A stretch of 52,396 nt of DNA, taken from NCBI GenBank assembly GCA_000285855.2, contig HE978651.1, positions 1,081,244-1,133,639 on the forward strand. Reading direction: 5' to 3'. Of the stretch, positions 17,664 to 27,105 are shown in pieces. Origin of the DNA: Ruminococcus sp. JC304. Its GTDB lineage: Bacteria > Bacillota > Clostridia > Lachnospirales > Lachnospiraceae. The stretch's first letter is position 1, and the number at the start of each line of letters is the position of its first letter. The position numbers and the translations under genes were made by a program. The notes beneath the pieces were generated by a model. The model was not told the origin of the DNA. It made no database searches and saw only the letters and a program-made list of their open reading frames with translations.

Positions 17664-18871
17664 GAAATGTGCTGCTCTTCAATATGATGTTTCTTTGCAT
17701 AGCCGGTAAGAATCAGAGTGAGTGCGCCGTCTCCGGTAATATTGCAGGCAGTTCCGAAGCTGTCCTGAAGTGCAAAGATCGTGAGCATTAAAGCAGTGGC
17801 GTAATCTCCGAATTTCAGTATACCGGTGAGAAGTCCGAGAGAGGCCATGACAGTTCCACCGGGAACTCCGGGTGCACCTATGGCAAAAACTCCCAGAAGA
17901 ATACAGAAAAGAGCCATAGTCCCTGGCGCAGGTACGGCACCATACAGGATCTTGGAAATTGTCATGCAGAAAAAAACTTCTGTCAGCACAGAGCCACAGA
18001 GATGAATGTTGGCAAATAAAGGAATACCAAACTGAACCATATCCTTTCTCAGGGGCTTAGCTTTTCCAGCACACTGAAGTGCTACGGCAAGGGTGGCTGC
18101 TGAGGACATGGTGCCTATTGCAGTAAGATAGGCGGGACCATAGTGGCGTATAACTTTCAGAGGATTTTCTCTGGCATAGATTCCGGCAGCAGTATACAGG
18201 AGAAACAGCCAGATAAAATGACCAAGTAATACAATGACAATAACTTTCAGGAATACAGGAAGCTGTCTGGTAATAGTTCCTTCGTAAGCCAGAGAACAGA
18301 AGGTCAGTCCAATGAACAGAGGAAGGATCGGAATAAGGATCCGGGATACCAGGGAAAGAACAATATTCTGAAATTCCTTCAGCAGGGAAGTCATCAGCTG
18401 TGCTTTGGTCCATGCAGAAGCCAGACCCAGCATAACAGCCAGAACCAGAGCGCTCATGACAGGCATGATCTGTGGAATAGAAAGCTGAAAAATCACATCA
18501 GGAAGACTTCTCAGACTATCTGCACTGGAACGGATAGATAAATGTGGAATCAGCAGGTAGCCTGCAGCTGTAGAGAATAAAGCTGCCCCCAGGGAAGAAA
18601 AATAGGCGATAAAGACAGCAATCCCCAACATGCGGGAAGCATTGTTACCAAGCTGGGTTATGGATGGGGCGATAAAACCGATAATGATCAGAGGAACACA
18701 GAAATTGATCAACTGCCCCAGAATATATTTCAGAGTTACGATAACATTTAATGCAGCTGTGGTGAAAGCGGATTCAGAGTTGAAATTCAAAAGCAGACCA
18801 AATCCCATACCCAAGGCTACACTGACCAGAAGCTTAAATGGCAGACTATATAAAAATTTGCTTTTTTTCAT
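17657..18871 (-). CDS. Dicarboxylate/amino acid:cation symporter (DAACS family)
   Basis: The 404-residue membrane protein has eight helices plus the re-entrant loops of the DAACS/GltP fold, including a serine-rich HP1-like segment (AIGTMSSAATLAVAL) and a GAPGVPGGTVMASLGL segment near 320. Members move glutamate, aspartate, serine/threonine or dicarboxylates with Na+ or H+. The particular substrate cannot be read. AAAGGAGGT precedes the ATG and a promoter lies at 18894-18922. Confidence 0.88.
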   Translation of the reverse strand: MKKSKFLYSLPFKLLVSVALGMGFGLLLNFNSESAFTTAALNVIVTLKYILGQLINFCVPLIIIGFIAPSITQLGNNASRMLGIAVFIAYFSSLGAALFSTAAGYLLIPHLSIRSSADSLRSLPDVIFQLSIPQIMPVMSALVLAVMLGLASAWTKAQLMTSLLKEFQNIVLSLVSRILIPILPLFIGLTFCSLAYEGTITRQLPVFLKVIVIVLLGHFIWLFLLYTAAGIYARENPLKVIRHYGPAYLTAIGTMSSAATLAVALQCAGKAKPLRKDMVQFGIPLFANIHLCGSVLTEVFFCMTISKILYGAVPAPGTMALFCILLGVFAIGAPGVPGGTVMASLGLLTGILKFGDYATALMLTIFALQDSFGTACNITGDGALTLILTGYAKKHHIEEQHISI

Positions 18872-18893
18872 AAAAATACCTCCTTTTAAGACA

Positions 18894-18922
18894 ATTATAA
18901 TATGAAATCGAAAAATCTACAA
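18894..18922 (-). promoter_or_regulatory. Promoter of the symporter gene
   Basis: On the minus strand TTGTAG (18922-18917), 17 nt, TATAAT (18899-18894), 23 nt before the start codon. Confidence 0.55.
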
Positions 18923-18936
18923 TGGCTGATTGATAC

Positions 18937-18965
18937 TTGCAAGTTTTTACCAAATCGTGTATATT
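18937..18965 (+). promoter_or_regulatory. Promoter of the SH3 lipoprotein gene
   Basis: TTGCAA (18937-18942), 17 nt, TATATT (18960-18965), 48 nt before the ATG. Confidence 0.55.
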
Positions 18966-19012
18966 AAAGGATAGTATAGCATTGAAAAATGCAAAAGGAG
19001 GATTACTTACTT

Positions 19013-19489
19013 ATGAAAAAATCACTTTTGCTGGTTCTGGTATTGGGTCTGGCTTTTGCAGCTTCCGGCTGTGGATTTGATCCTACTATTGATTCCAGTG
19101 TTATGATCGTAAAAGTTACCCCTACACCGGAGGTGACACCAACACCGGAAGTGACTCCTACACCGGAGGCAACTCCCACACCGGAGGTAACCACAGAGCA
19201 GACTGCCAGTGGGGTAAAGGTAGAGGTGAAAAACGGTACCTATTATGCAGCTTCTGAATTGAATCTTCGCTCTGATGCAAGTGCAGATGCAGAACTGGTG
19301 ACAAGTGTAGCAGCTGGTACAACCTTAAACAGTACAGGTGTATGTGAGAACGGATGGGTTCGTGTAGATTACAATGGACAGGTATGTTATGCAAGCGGTG
19401 ATTTTGTAACAACTACAGCACCTGAAGGAACTCAGGACGGATCAGCAGACCAGGCAGATACAGATCAGGCAGCATCCCAGGATGAATAG
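19013..19489 (+). CDS. Lipoprotein with SH3b domain
   Basis: The 158-residue product has a lipoprotein signal peptide with the lipobox ASGC (Cys near residue 20), a Pro/Thr/Glu spacer of five TPTPE-type repeats (about 35-60), and one bacterial SH3 domain (about 75-130, LNLRSDASADAELVTSV to VRVDYNGQVCYASGDFV). It ends in an acidic Asp/Gln/Ala tail. SH3b domains usually bind cell wall or peptides. AGGAGG lies 10 nt before the ATG. It is flanked by its own promoter and terminator. Confidence 0.85.
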   Translation: MKKSLLLVLVLGLAFAASGCGFDPTIDSSVMIVKVTPTPEVTPTPEVTPTPEATPTPEVTTEQTASGVKVEVKNGTYYAASELNLRSDASADAELVTSVAAGTTLNSTGVCENGWVRVDYNGQVCYASGDFVTTTAPEGTQDGSADQADTDQAASQDE

Positions 19490-19526
19490 GCAGAGCAGTA
19501 ATCAGTAAAAAACAAAATTATAAAAT

Positions 19527-19570
19527 AAAAAGAGGAAGCGCATTGTGACGGAATGCGGCTTCCTCTTTTT
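19527..19570 (+). terminator. Terminator after the SH3 lipoprotein gene
   Basis: AAAAAGAGGAAG..GCATT pairs with AATGC..CTTCCTCTTTTT, ending in five T. Confidence 0.85.
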
Positions 19571-19658
19571 AACCCAAAATAAACTGCGGAGCAGTTATTC
19601 AGTGTAGAGCTACGTAGCGAAGCGGATGATTTTATCCTCTTGACTTGGAACAACCGGA

Positions 19659-20138
19659 TTATTGTGGGTAAACCAGCCTGTCCGGTTTGATATCGTAAAG
19701 TACTTCTTTCAGAAACTTTCCGGCCAGATATTTTGCCATTGGAAGATTCATATCCAGATAATTACCGCAATCTTTCGCAGCGGCACCGGGGACTTCTCCC
19801 TCAAAATCACGGATGAACTCAAAGGTCTCGGTCATCAGGGGTACAATATTACTGGATTCATAGTCTCCGATCAGCAGGAGATAATTGCCGGTGCGGCATC
19901 CCATTGGTCCCCAGTAAAGCATTTTTGACCCGAATTCTGGGTGGTTCCTGAGAAATGTGGCAGCCAGATGCTCGATGGTATGAAGCTCTGCTGTATTCAT
20001 GACAGGCTCTTCGTTTGGGGAAGTCATACGGATATCAAAGGTAGTGACCACGCTGTCACCTGCTTTATCCTTGCGGGAGACATAAATACCGGGCTGTAAT
20101 TTAATATGATCTATGGTGAAACTTGTTATTTTTTCCAT
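19659..20138 (-). CDS. luxS: S-ribosylhomocysteine lyase (autoinducer-2 synthesis)
   Basis: The 159-residue enzyme cleaves S-ribosylhomocysteine to homocysteine and DPD, the AI-2 precursor. The metal ligands are seen as HTIEH (His53, His57) and Cys124 in AKDCGNYLDM, and the catalytic Cys81 lies in GPMGCRTGNY. It is monocistronic here, convergent with the SH3 lipoprotein gene. No pfs gene is nearby. A family C repeat lies about 100 nt upstream of its start. Confidence 0.96.
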   Translation of the reverse strand: MEKITSFTIDHIKLQPGIYVSRKDKAGDSVVTTFDIRMTSPNEEPVMNTAELHTIEHLAATFLRNHPEFGSKMLYWGPMGCRTGNYLLLIGDYESSNIVPLMTETFEFIRDFEGEVPGAAAKDCGNYLDMNLPMAKYLAGKFLKEVLYDIKPDRLVYPQ

Positions 20139-20233
20139 TTGGATTCCTCACTTTCCTATATGATGCGATGGTCACAGGCGATATGCCTGTTTTGTCGTTT
20201 TTTATTGTAACAGTCCCTGGGATTTATTTCAAG

Positions 20234-20270
20234 AGTCTACTTTTTGACCCTGACATCATTATATACACAT
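20234..20270 (-). repeat. Dispersed repeat family C, copy 3
   Basis: TTTTTGACCCTGACATCATT and TATACACA match the right half of the other two family C copies; the left arm is shortened to GAGTC. On the minus strand it reads TATAAT (20263-20258) and then the half-hairpin, upstream of luxS. Confidence 0.5.
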
Positions 20271-20389
20271 GAAAAATATGTGAAAAGAGTTGTTTTTTTT
20301 AATGATACGTTATAATGCAATAAGGAAGCCTGGCGATTTCACAGGAAAACCGGGTATGAAAAAATAGTAACAATCGGAGGTATAGATTT

Positions 20390-21223
20390 ATGAAGAGAAA
20401 ATTACTGGCAGCACTTTGTGTTACAGCTATGTCAGCAGGACTGCTTGCAGGCTGCGGAAGCAGTGAAAAGGCAGAAGATACATCAAAATCACAGGAAACA
20501 TCTGCAGAAGATACTTCTGAGCAGGAAAGTAAAACGGATACAAAAACAGAATCCGGGACATCAGACAGTGATGAGGCTGTAAGCGAGAAGGAAGCAGAAG
20601 AGGCAGGCTTCTCCGATGGTTCAGAAAGCGAATCAGCAGACAGTTCAGATACTGAAAGCAAGGATGCAGATAAGGAGAGCACAGATGCTGCGCAGGGAGT
20701 ACTTCTGGATACCTCAAAAGAGCTTACAGGAACACATCATGCAGAGATAGAGGTTAAAGATTACGGTACCATTGAGGTAGAGCTGGATGCAGATTCCGCA
20801 CCTGTTACAGTGACAAATTTTGTAAAGCTTGCTCAGGATGGGTTTTATGACGGACTTACTTTCCATCGTATTATTGATGGATTTATGATCCAGGGCGGAG
20901 ACCCTAATGGAAATGGAACTGGTGGATCTGATGAGAACATCAAGGGAGAATTCAGCAACAATGGCGTGGAAAATAATATTTCCCATACAAGAGGAACTAT
21001 TTCCATGGCAAGAGCCCAGGACCCGGACAGTGGAAGCTCTCAGTTCTTTATTGTACAGGCAGACAGCACCTTCCTGGATGGGGATTATGCCGGATTCGGA
21101 CATGTAACAGAGGGTATGGATATTGTGGATAAGATTTGTGAGGATGCAAAACCTACAGATGATAATGGAACCATTTCAAAAGAGGAGCAGCCTGTGATCG
21201 AGAAAGTTACGATCATAGACTGA
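20390..21223 (+). CDS. Lipoprotein peptidyl-prolyl isomerase (cyclophilin type)
   Basis: The 277-residue product starts with a lipoprotein signal (LLAGC, Cys near 22), followed by about 80 residues of Ser/Glu/Asp/Lys low complexity, and a cyclophilin domain from about 115 (VELDADSAPVTVTNFVKLAQ, FHRIIDGFMIQGGDPNG, SSQFFIVQA). It should act outside the membrane as a folding factor; related surface PPIases also serve in export. CGGAGG precedes the ATG. A TATAAT at 20311-20316 is a plausible -10. The stop overlaps an in-frame ATG of the coaBC frame. Confidence 0.9.
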   Translation: MKRKLLAALCVTAMSAGLLAGCGSSEKAEDTSKSQETSAEDTSEQESKTDTKTESGTSDSDEAVSEKEAEEAGFSDGSESESADSSDTESKDADKESTDAAQGVLLDTSKELTGTHHAEIEVKDYGTIEVELDADSAPVTVTNFVKLAQDGFYDGLTFHRIIDGFMIQGGDPNGNGTGGSDENIKGEFSNNGVENNISHTRGTISMARAQDPDSGSSQFFIVQADSTFLDGDYAGFGHVTEGMDIVDKICEDAKPTDDNGTISKEEQPVIEKVTIID

Positions 21224-21237
21224 TGGAGAATTTGAAA

Positions 21238-22440
21238 ATGCTTGAGGGAAAAACTGTATTATTGGGTGTGACGGGCAGTATTGCGGCATATAAGATCGCC
21301 AGTCTGGCCAGCGCATTAAAGAAGCGTCATGCAGATGTGCATGTATTGATGACAGAAAACGCTACAAATTTTATCAATCCCATTACTTTTGAAACTCTCA
21401 CAGGAAATAAATGCTTGGTAGACACTTTTGACCGGAATTTTCAGTTTCAGGTAGAGCATATATCCATTGCAAAGAAGGCAGACGTAGTGATGATCGCACC
21501 GGCGAGCGCAAATGTGATTGGCAAGCTGGCTCATGGGATTGCAGATGATATGCTTACCACCACGATCATGGCATGTAAATGTAAGAAATTCATTTCACCA
21601 GCCATGAATACAAATATGTTTGAAAACCCTGTTGTACAGGATAACCTTAAGATTCTGGAGCATTATGGATATGAAGTGATCGCACCGGCAAACGGATATC
21701 TGGCATGTGGCGATACAGGTGCGGGCAAGATGCCTGAACCAGAGACATTGCTTGCTTATATTGAAAGAGAAACTGCCTGTAAAAAGGATCTGAAGGGTAA
21801 AAAAATTCTGGTAACAGCAGGTCCGACACAGGAGGCAATTGACCCTGTGCGATATATCACGAATCATTCTTCAGGAAAAATGGGATACGCAATTGCGAAA
21901 ACTGCCATGCTTCGTGGCGCAGATGTTACACTGGTGAGTGGACACACTGCTATCGAGCCGCCAATGTTTGTAAATCTGGTACCTGTTGTGACTGCAAAGG
22001 ATATGTATGAAGCGGTGACTTCTATCAGTGATGAACAGGACATTATCATTAAAGCAGCGGCAGTTGCGGATTATCGCCCTGCAAATGTCAGCGACGAGAA
22101 AGTCAAGAAGAGTGAGGGACAGATGTCCATAGAATTGGAGAGAACAGATGATATTCTGAAATATCTGGGAGAACATAAGCCAACGGGACAGTTTTTGTGT
22201 GGATTTTCCATGGAAACCCAGAATGTGATCGAGAATTCCAGAGCAAAGCTGGTAAAGAAAAACTTGGATATGGTTGCAGCAAACAATGTAAAAGTAGAGG
22301 GTGCCGGATTCCAGGGAGACACAAATGTACTAACATTGATCACCCGGGAAGAGGAAATTTCACTTCCTCTTATGACAAAAGAAGGTGCGGCCGACAGACT
22401 TCTGGATAAAATTCTGGTTATGACAGCGGGCAGCAAATAA
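21238..22440 (+). CDS. coaBC: Bifunctional phosphopantothenoylcysteine decarboxylase / phosphopantothenate--cysteine ligase
   Basis: The 400-residue protein makes 4'-phosphopantetheine for coenzyme A. The CoaC flavin domain (1-180) shows GVTGSIAAYK, the catalytic His in VEHISIAKKAD, PAMNTNM and the GYLACGDTGAGKMPEPE flap; the CoaB domain (about 185-400) shows VTAGPTQEAIDPVRYITNHS. Start 21238 is chosen because GGAG sits 9 nt upstream; an ATG at 21223, overlapping the cyclophilin stop, would add five residues. coaX follows 107 nt downstream. Confidence 0.95.
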   Translation: MLEGKTVLLGVTGSIAAYKIASLASALKKRHADVHVLMTENATNFINPITFETLTGNKCLVDTFDRNFQFQVEHISIAKKADVVMIAPASANVIGKLAHGIADDMLTTTIMACKCKKFISPAMNTNMFENPVVQDNLKILEHYGYEVIAPANGYLACGDTGAGKMPEPETLLAYIERETACKKDLKGKKILVTAGPTQEAIDPVRYITNHSSGKMGYAIAKTAMLRGADVTLVSGHTAIEPPMFVNLVPVVTAKDMYEAVTSISDEQDIIIKAAAVADYRPANVSDEKVKKSEGQMSIELERTDDILKYLGEHKPTGQFLCGFSMETQNVIENSRAKLVKKNLDMVAANNVKVEGAGFQGDTNVLTLITREEEISLPLMTKEGAADRLLDKILVMTAGSK

Positions 22441-22470
22441 AGAAAAGGATAGAAAGGGAGGCTGTTGCAC

Positions 22471-22496
22471 AAAAGAGATTTGCGGCAGTCTCTTTT
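22471..22496 (+). terminator. Possible terminator between coaBC and coaX
   Basis: AAAAGAGA (22471-22478) pairs with TCTCTTTT (22489-22496) around a 10-nt loop. The stem is A-T rich and weak. Confidence 0.4.
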
Positions 22497-22546
22497 CATG
22501 TTATGTAATTTATAGTAAATGGTAAAAAAGATAAGGAAATGACAGA

Positions 22547-23311
22547 ATGATTTTAGCAATTGATATAGGAAATACGAACATTGTAGTTGGATGTATAGAT
22601 GAAGAAAAGATTTATTTTACAGAGCGGCTTTCAACAGTGCGCACAAAGACAGAGCTGGAGTATGCGGTAGATCTTAAAACTGTACTGGATATTTATCATA
22701 TTAAACGGACAGATATTGAGGGGTGCATTATTTCTTCAGTTGTGCCTCAGATTACAGGTATTGCAAAACTGGCAGCAGAGAAAATTCTGAAAAAAGAGGT
22801 TATGGTGCTGGGGCCCGGTGTAAAGACTGGCTTGAATATTGTGATGGATAATCCGGGACAGCTGGGAGCTGATCTGGTGGCTGATGCGGTGGCAGGACTG
22901 GCCAGCTATCCGGTTCCTCTTGTGGTGATCGATATGGGCACTGCTACTACAATATCAGTGGTGAACAGCAAGAAACAATATATAGGTGGTATGATCATGC
23001 CAGGTGTGAGAATTTCTCTGGATGCGCTCACTGCCAGAGCTTCCCAGCTTAGTGGGATCAGCATCGATGCACCCAGACATATTATCGGAAAAAATACAAT
23101 TGAGTGTATGAAAAGTGGGGTGCTTTATAGCAATGCGGCGGCTTTGGACGGAATTATTGACCGTATAGAAGAAGAACTTGGAGAAAAAACAACTGTGATT
23201 GCTACCGGTGGTCTGGCAAAGAAGATTGTGCCTCACTGCAGAAAGGAAATCATCCTGGATGAAGAACTGCTTCTCAAGGGCTTGATGTTGATTTACAGGA
23301 AAAATAAATAA
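22547..23311 (+). CDS. coaX: Type III pantothenate kinase
   Basis: The 254-residue ASKHA-fold enzyme phosphorylates pantothenate, the first step to coenzyme A. Visible motifs are the phosphate loop AIDIGNTNIVVG (4-15), GADLVADAVAG, the second phosphate motif VVIDMGTATTISVV, and VIATGGLAKKI. Type III kinases need a monovalent cation and resist CoA feedback. Its position next to coaBC groups two steps of the pathway. Confidence 0.94.
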   Translation: MILAIDIGNTNIVVGCIDEEKIYFTERLSTVRTKTELEYAVDLKTVLDIYHIKRTDIEGCIISSVVPQITGIAKLAAEKILKKEVMVLGPGVKTGLNIVMDNPGQLGADLVADAVAGLASYPVPLVVIDMGTATTISVVNSKKQYIGGMIMPGVRISLDALTARASQLSGISIDAPRHIIGKNTIECMKSGVLYSNAAALDGIIDRIEEELGEKTTVIATGGLAKKIVPHCRKEIILDEELLLKGLMLIYRKNK

Positions 23312-23344
23312 TTCGGGTAAAGTAAAAAAGAGGAATTGACGAAA

Positions 23345-24688
23345 ATGGAAGAACAGCAACATATTTTCACGAACAAAATGCTCCGAACCCTGTTGATACC
23401 GGTTATTTTTGAACAGGTACTGAATTCCCTGATGGGAACTGTGGATACCATGATGGTCAGCAACGTAGGTTCTGCCGCAATATCCGCGGTATCTCTGGTG
23501 GATTCCATCAATGTACTGGTAATCCAGGCATTCTCGGCGCTGGCAGCAGGCGGTGCAATCCTCTGTTCGCAGTACATAGGGCAGAAAAATCATGAAATGG
23601 CAAATAAATCAGCAAGACAGGTATTATTTATCATTACTGCCATATCTGTAGCAGTGGCTGCTCTGTGCCTGCTGTTTCGTGTGCCGCTGTTAAAGCTGAT
23701 ATTCGGAAAAGTAGAAGCAGATGTTATGACTGCCTCTCAGGTGTATTTCTTCTATACGGCATTGTCCTTTCCATTTATAGCACTTTATGATGCAGGGGCA
23801 TCCATATTCCGGTCCCAGGGAAATACCAGAGGGCCGATGACAGTATCGGTTATTTCAAATGTGATCAATATTGGTGGAAATGCGGCTCTGATCTGGGGAT
23901 TCAATATGGGAGTGGCAGGAGCTGCCATCGCAACTCTTGCATCCAGGGTCTTCTGTGCTGTAGTGGTACTCTGGCAGCTTCGTATGGACAGACAGCCGAT
24001 CGTAGTCAGAGATTACAGACAGATCCGTCCCGATGGAAAAATGATCAGGAGAGTTCTGGCTCTTGGAATCCCGTCCGGTATAGAGAACAGCATGTTTCAG
24101 CTTGGAAAGCTGGCAATACAGTCTTCCGTATCTACACTGGGAACGGTAGCCATTGCAGCTCAGGCGATGACAAATATCCTTGAGAACCTTAATGGTATTG
24201 CAGCCATCGGTGTAGGAATCGGTCTGATGACTGTAGTAGGACAGTGTCTGGGAGCGGGCAGAAAGGATGAGGCAGTTTACTATATTAAGAAATTGAGTGT
24301 CCTTGCAGAAATCATTGTTATTGCAAGCTGCCTTTTGGTATTTGTCTTAACCATTCCGATCACAAAGCTGGGTGGTATGGAATCGGAAAGTGCAAGAATG
24401 TGTTTCCATATGATATCCTGGATAACGGTTGTCAAACCTATTGTATGGACCCTGGCGTTCATTCCTGCTTATGGCCTCAGAGCAGCCGGAGATGTAAAAT
24501 TTTCCATGATCACATCCTGTATCACTATGTGGACATTCCGTTTTTGTCTTTGTGTATATCTGATCCGTTTCAGAGGCTTTGGCCCAATAGCTGTGTGGAT
24601 TGGAATGTTTACTGACTGGACAGTGCGGGGAATCGTATTTTCCCTTCGCTTCCACAGCAGGAAATGGCTGGATCACAAGGTGGTATAG
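23345..24688 (+). CDS. MATE family efflux transporter
   Basis: The 447-residue membrane protein has twelve predicted helices in two halves, with the MATE pattern (LMGTVDTMMVSNVG near the N-terminus, GNTRGPMTVSVISNVINIGG, ALGIPSGIENSMFQLGK). Members export drugs or metabolites by Na+ or H+ exchange; the substrate is unknown. ATG 23345 is preferred over a TTG at 23336 because the GAGGA site is then 10 nt away. The cobalamin promoter begins 13 nt after its stop. Confidence 0.88.
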   Translation: MEEQQHIFTNKMLRTLLIPVIFEQVLNSLMGTVDTMMVSNVGSAAISAVSLVDSINVLVIQAFSALAAGGAILCSQYIGQKNHEMANKSARQVLFIITAISVAVAALCLLFRVPLLKLIFGKVEADVMTASQVYFFYTALSFPFIALYDAGASIFRSQGNTRGPMTVSVISNVINIGGNAALIWGFNMGVAGAAIATLASRVFCAVVVLWQLRMDRQPIVVRDYRQIRPDGKMIRRVLALGIPSGIENSMFQLGKLAIQSSVSTLGTVAIAAQAMTNILENLNGIAAIGVGIGLMTVVGQCLGAGRKDEAVYYIKKLSVLAEIIVIASCLLVFVLTIPITKLGGMESESARMCFHMISWITVVKPIVWTLAFIPAYGLRAAGDVKFSMITSCITMWTFRFCLCVYLIRFRGFGPIAVWIGMFTDWTVRGIVFSLRFHSRKWLDHKVV

Positions 24689-24700
24689 CCATGAAATGCG

Positions 24701-24729
24701 TTGACTTTTACTGCTCAAAATTATATAAT
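24701..24729 (+). promoter_or_regulatory. Promoter of the cobalamin operon
   Basis: TTGACT (24701-24706), 17 nt, TATAAT (24724-24729), directly before the riboswitch. Confidence 0.8.
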
Positions 24730-24734
24730 GATTC

Positions 24735-24884
24735 TCGGAAATAATTCTGGAAAAGCATTACAGGAAGTCAGGTGAAATTCCTGCGCAAGTCCGTTACTGT
24801 AACAGCCAGATACTGTCTGCTTTTCATTGTAGAGAGGAAATATGATCTGCGGCAACCAGAGGATATTTCGGGAAAAGAACTTTC
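24735..24884 (+). promoter_or_regulatory. Cobalamin riboswitch
   Basis: The core signature is present: GGAAGTCAGGTGAAATTCC, then GCGCAAGTCCGTTACTGTAA, and AGCCAGATACTGTCTGC, followed by GGCAACCAGAGG. It sits between a promoter and an intrinsic terminator, upstream of cbiD, so cobalamin binding is expected to favour termination. The edges are approximate. Confidence 0.88.
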
Positions 24885-24922
24885 AGGAGGGATTTTGTTG
24901 CACACAGAAATCCCTCCTTTTT
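24885..24922 (+). terminator. Riboswitch expression-platform terminator
   Basis: AGGAGGGATTT (24885-24895) pairs with AAATCCCTCCT (24908-24918) and ends in a T-run. It lies 75 nt before cbiD. Confidence 0.85.
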
Positions 24923-24996
24923 ATGTAAATGATATCAGGAATGCTGTGGAGCAATCTGCAGACAGAATGTGACAACAATGCAGCAAAGGAGGCGTC

Positions 24997-26157
24997 ATGA
25001 AAAACGGACTGGAAGATTACTACGTGATACGTGGCAATAAAAAAATGAGGTTTGGATATACCACAGGCTCCTGCGCAGCAGCTGCATGTAAGGGTGCTGC
25101 AGAGATACTGCTGGGTGGTGTCATGCAGAAGTCTGTCACTTTGATGACTCCTAAGGGAATCCTGCTTACACTGGAACTGAAAGATATCCGGATTGAAGGA
25201 GATCAGGTGACCTGTGCAATTCAGAAGGATGCAGGAGATGATCCGGATACTACCAATGGAATTCTGGTCTATGCCACAGTGCAGAAGACCAAAGAACCGG
25301 GAATCATCCTTGACGGAGGCGTTGGTGTGGGAAGGGTAACAAAAGCCGGACTTTCCCAGAAGATTGGGGAAGCAGCCATCAATCCTGTGCCAAAGGCCAT
25401 GATTTTGCGTGAAGCCACAGAAATTACTGAGAAATATGATTATGAGGGCGGCCTGAAGATTATCATCTCTGTTCCTGAAGGTGTGGAGATTGCAAAGAAA
25501 ACCTTTAATCCCCGTCTGGGAATTGTGGGAGGAATCTCCATTCTCGGAACTTCCGGGATCGTAGAACCTATGAGCGAAGCTGCCCTTGTGCAGAGTATCA
25601 ATGTGGAAATGAAGCAGCATTTTTCCCAGGGAGAAGAATATCTTCTGATAACACCGGGAAATTATGGGGCAGATTATCTGCGGGAGCATATGGATCTCCC
25701 TTATGAAAAGAATATCAAATGCAGCAATTATGTAGGTGAAACAATTGACATGGCAATCGATATGGGAGTCAAGGGAATCCTTTTCATCGCTCATATCGGC
25801 AAGTTTGTAAAAGTTGCAGCAGGGATCATGAATACCCATTCCCACAGTGCAGATGCCAGAATGGAAGTTCTGGCTTCCAATGCGATCCGGGCAGGAGCAC
25901 CGTTAGAATGTGCAAAGGAAATCCTGAATGCATCTACTACAGATGAGGCAATAGACATTCTGGAAAAATATCAGATACTTCAGAAGACCATGAAGGAAAT
26001 CCTGGACAGGATCCAGTTTTATTTAAATCACAGATCCTATGAACAGATCCTGCTGGGAGCAGTGATCTTTAATAATACTTATGGGTATCTGGGGCAGACT
26101 GCAGATGCAGAGAAGCTGATAACACTGATCAATGCACAGAATGATGAAGCACAGTAA
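24997..26157 (+). CDS. cbiD: Cobalt-precorrin-5B (C1)-methyltransferase
   Basis: The 386-residue enzyme methylates C1 of the ring in the anaerobic cobalamin route. The family opening MRFGYTTGSCAAAACKGAAE is clear, together with GVGVGRVTKAGL and HIGKFVKVAAGIMNTHS. AAAGGAGG precedes the ATG by 7 nt. It is the first gene after the riboswitch; cbiF follows after 98 nt. Confidence 0.95.
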   Translation: MKNGLEDYYVIRGNKKMRFGYTTGSCAAAACKGAAEILLGGVMQKSVTLMTPKGILLTLELKDIRIEGDQVTCAIQKDAGDDPDTTNGILVYATVQKTKEPGIILDGGVGVGRVTKAGLSQKIGEAAINPVPKAMILREATEITEKYDYEGGLKIIISVPEGVEIAKKTFNPRLGIVGGISILGTSGIVEPMSEAALVQSINVEMKQHFSQGEEYLLITPGNYGADYLREHMDLPYEKNIKCSNYVGETIDMAIDMGVKGILFIAHIGKFVKVAAGIMNTHSHSADARMEVLASNAIRAGAPLECAKEILNASTTDEAIDILEKYQILQKTMKEILDRIQFYLNHRSYEQILLGAVIFNNTYGYLGQTADAEKLITLINAQNDEAQ

Positions 26158-26255
26158 AAATCCCATTGTAAAGGCAATTTTTGATGGATTTTGACTCACA
26201 ACTGTGAAAGTATTGAACAGTTGAAATAAATTTATAATAAGGAGAATGATAGATT

Positions 26256-27032
26256 ATGGTACATTTTGTAGGAGCAGGTCCGGGAGCACCGGATCTTATC
26301 ACAGTAAGAGGAAAACAGTATCTGGAGGAAGCAGATGTGGTGATCTATGCAGGATCTCTGGTAAATCCAAAGCTGCTGGAATACACAAAGGACATCTGCA
26401 CCATACATAACAGTGCAAAAATGACACTGGAGGAAGTGATCCATGTGATCGAAAAGGCGGAAGCAGAGGGAAAGACAACTGTCCGCCTTCATACCGGAGA
26501 CCCATGTATTTACGGTGCGATCCGTGAACAGATGGATATTCTGGATGAGAAAAACATCGCTTATGATTACTGTCCGGGTGTCAGTGCATTCTGCGGTGCT
26601 GCAAGTGCCCTGAATCTGGAATATACTTTGCCGGATATTTCCCAGAGTGTGATCATTACACGAATGGAAGGCAGAACTCCGGTTCCGTCAAAGGAAAGCA
26701 TTCAGTCATTTGCTGCTCATCAGGCAACAATGGTTGTATTCTTAAGTACAGGAATGCTGGAAGAACTGAGCAGACGTCTTATTGAAGGCGGATACACAGC
26801 AGATACACCTGCAGCCATTGTATATAAGGCAACCTGGCCGGAACAGAAGACCTTCGTCTGCACAGTGGGAACACTGGCAAAAACGGCTGCAGAAAATAAT
26901 ATTACAAAAACAGCTCTGATGATCATCGGAGATACAGTTGCAGCAGCACACTATGATCGTTCCAAGCTGTATGATCCGGAGTTTACTACAGAATTTCGTG
27001 AGGCTGTGAAATCAAAAACACATCACTCATAG
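26256..27032 (+). CDS. cbiF: Cobalt-precorrin-4 C11-methyltransferase
   Basis: A 258-residue SAM-dependent tetrapyrrole methylase. It has the N-terminal SAM/substrate loop VGAGPGAPDLITVRG, YAGSLVNPKLL, and the TGDPCIYGA motif. It methylates C11. The gene lies between cbiD and cbiG, with AAGGAG upstream. Confidence 0.94.
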   Translation: MVHFVGAGPGAPDLITVRGKQYLEEADVVIYAGSLVNPKLLEYTKDICTIHNSAKMTLEEVIHVIEKAEAEGKTTVRLHTGDPCIYGAIREQMDILDEKNIAYDYCPGVSAFCGAASALNLEYTLPDISQSVIITRMEGRTPVPSKESIQSFAAHQATMVVFLSTGMLEELSRRLIEGGYTADTPAAIVYKATWPEQKTFVCTVGTLAKTAAENNITKTALMIIGDTVAAAHYDRSKLYDPEFTTEFREAVKSKTHHS

Positions 27033-27105
27033 AAGCTGGTAACCTTAAGGAATTGCTATCGTTTATGAGATTACTGTAAACAGGAGAAAGAGAAGGGATA
27101 TAACA

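Noticed and set aside
19578-19640. Possible further dispersed repeat (CTGCGGAGCAG, CTACGTAGCG)
   Set aside because: Small palindromes are present, but no second copy was found in the window, so it was not listed as a repeat.
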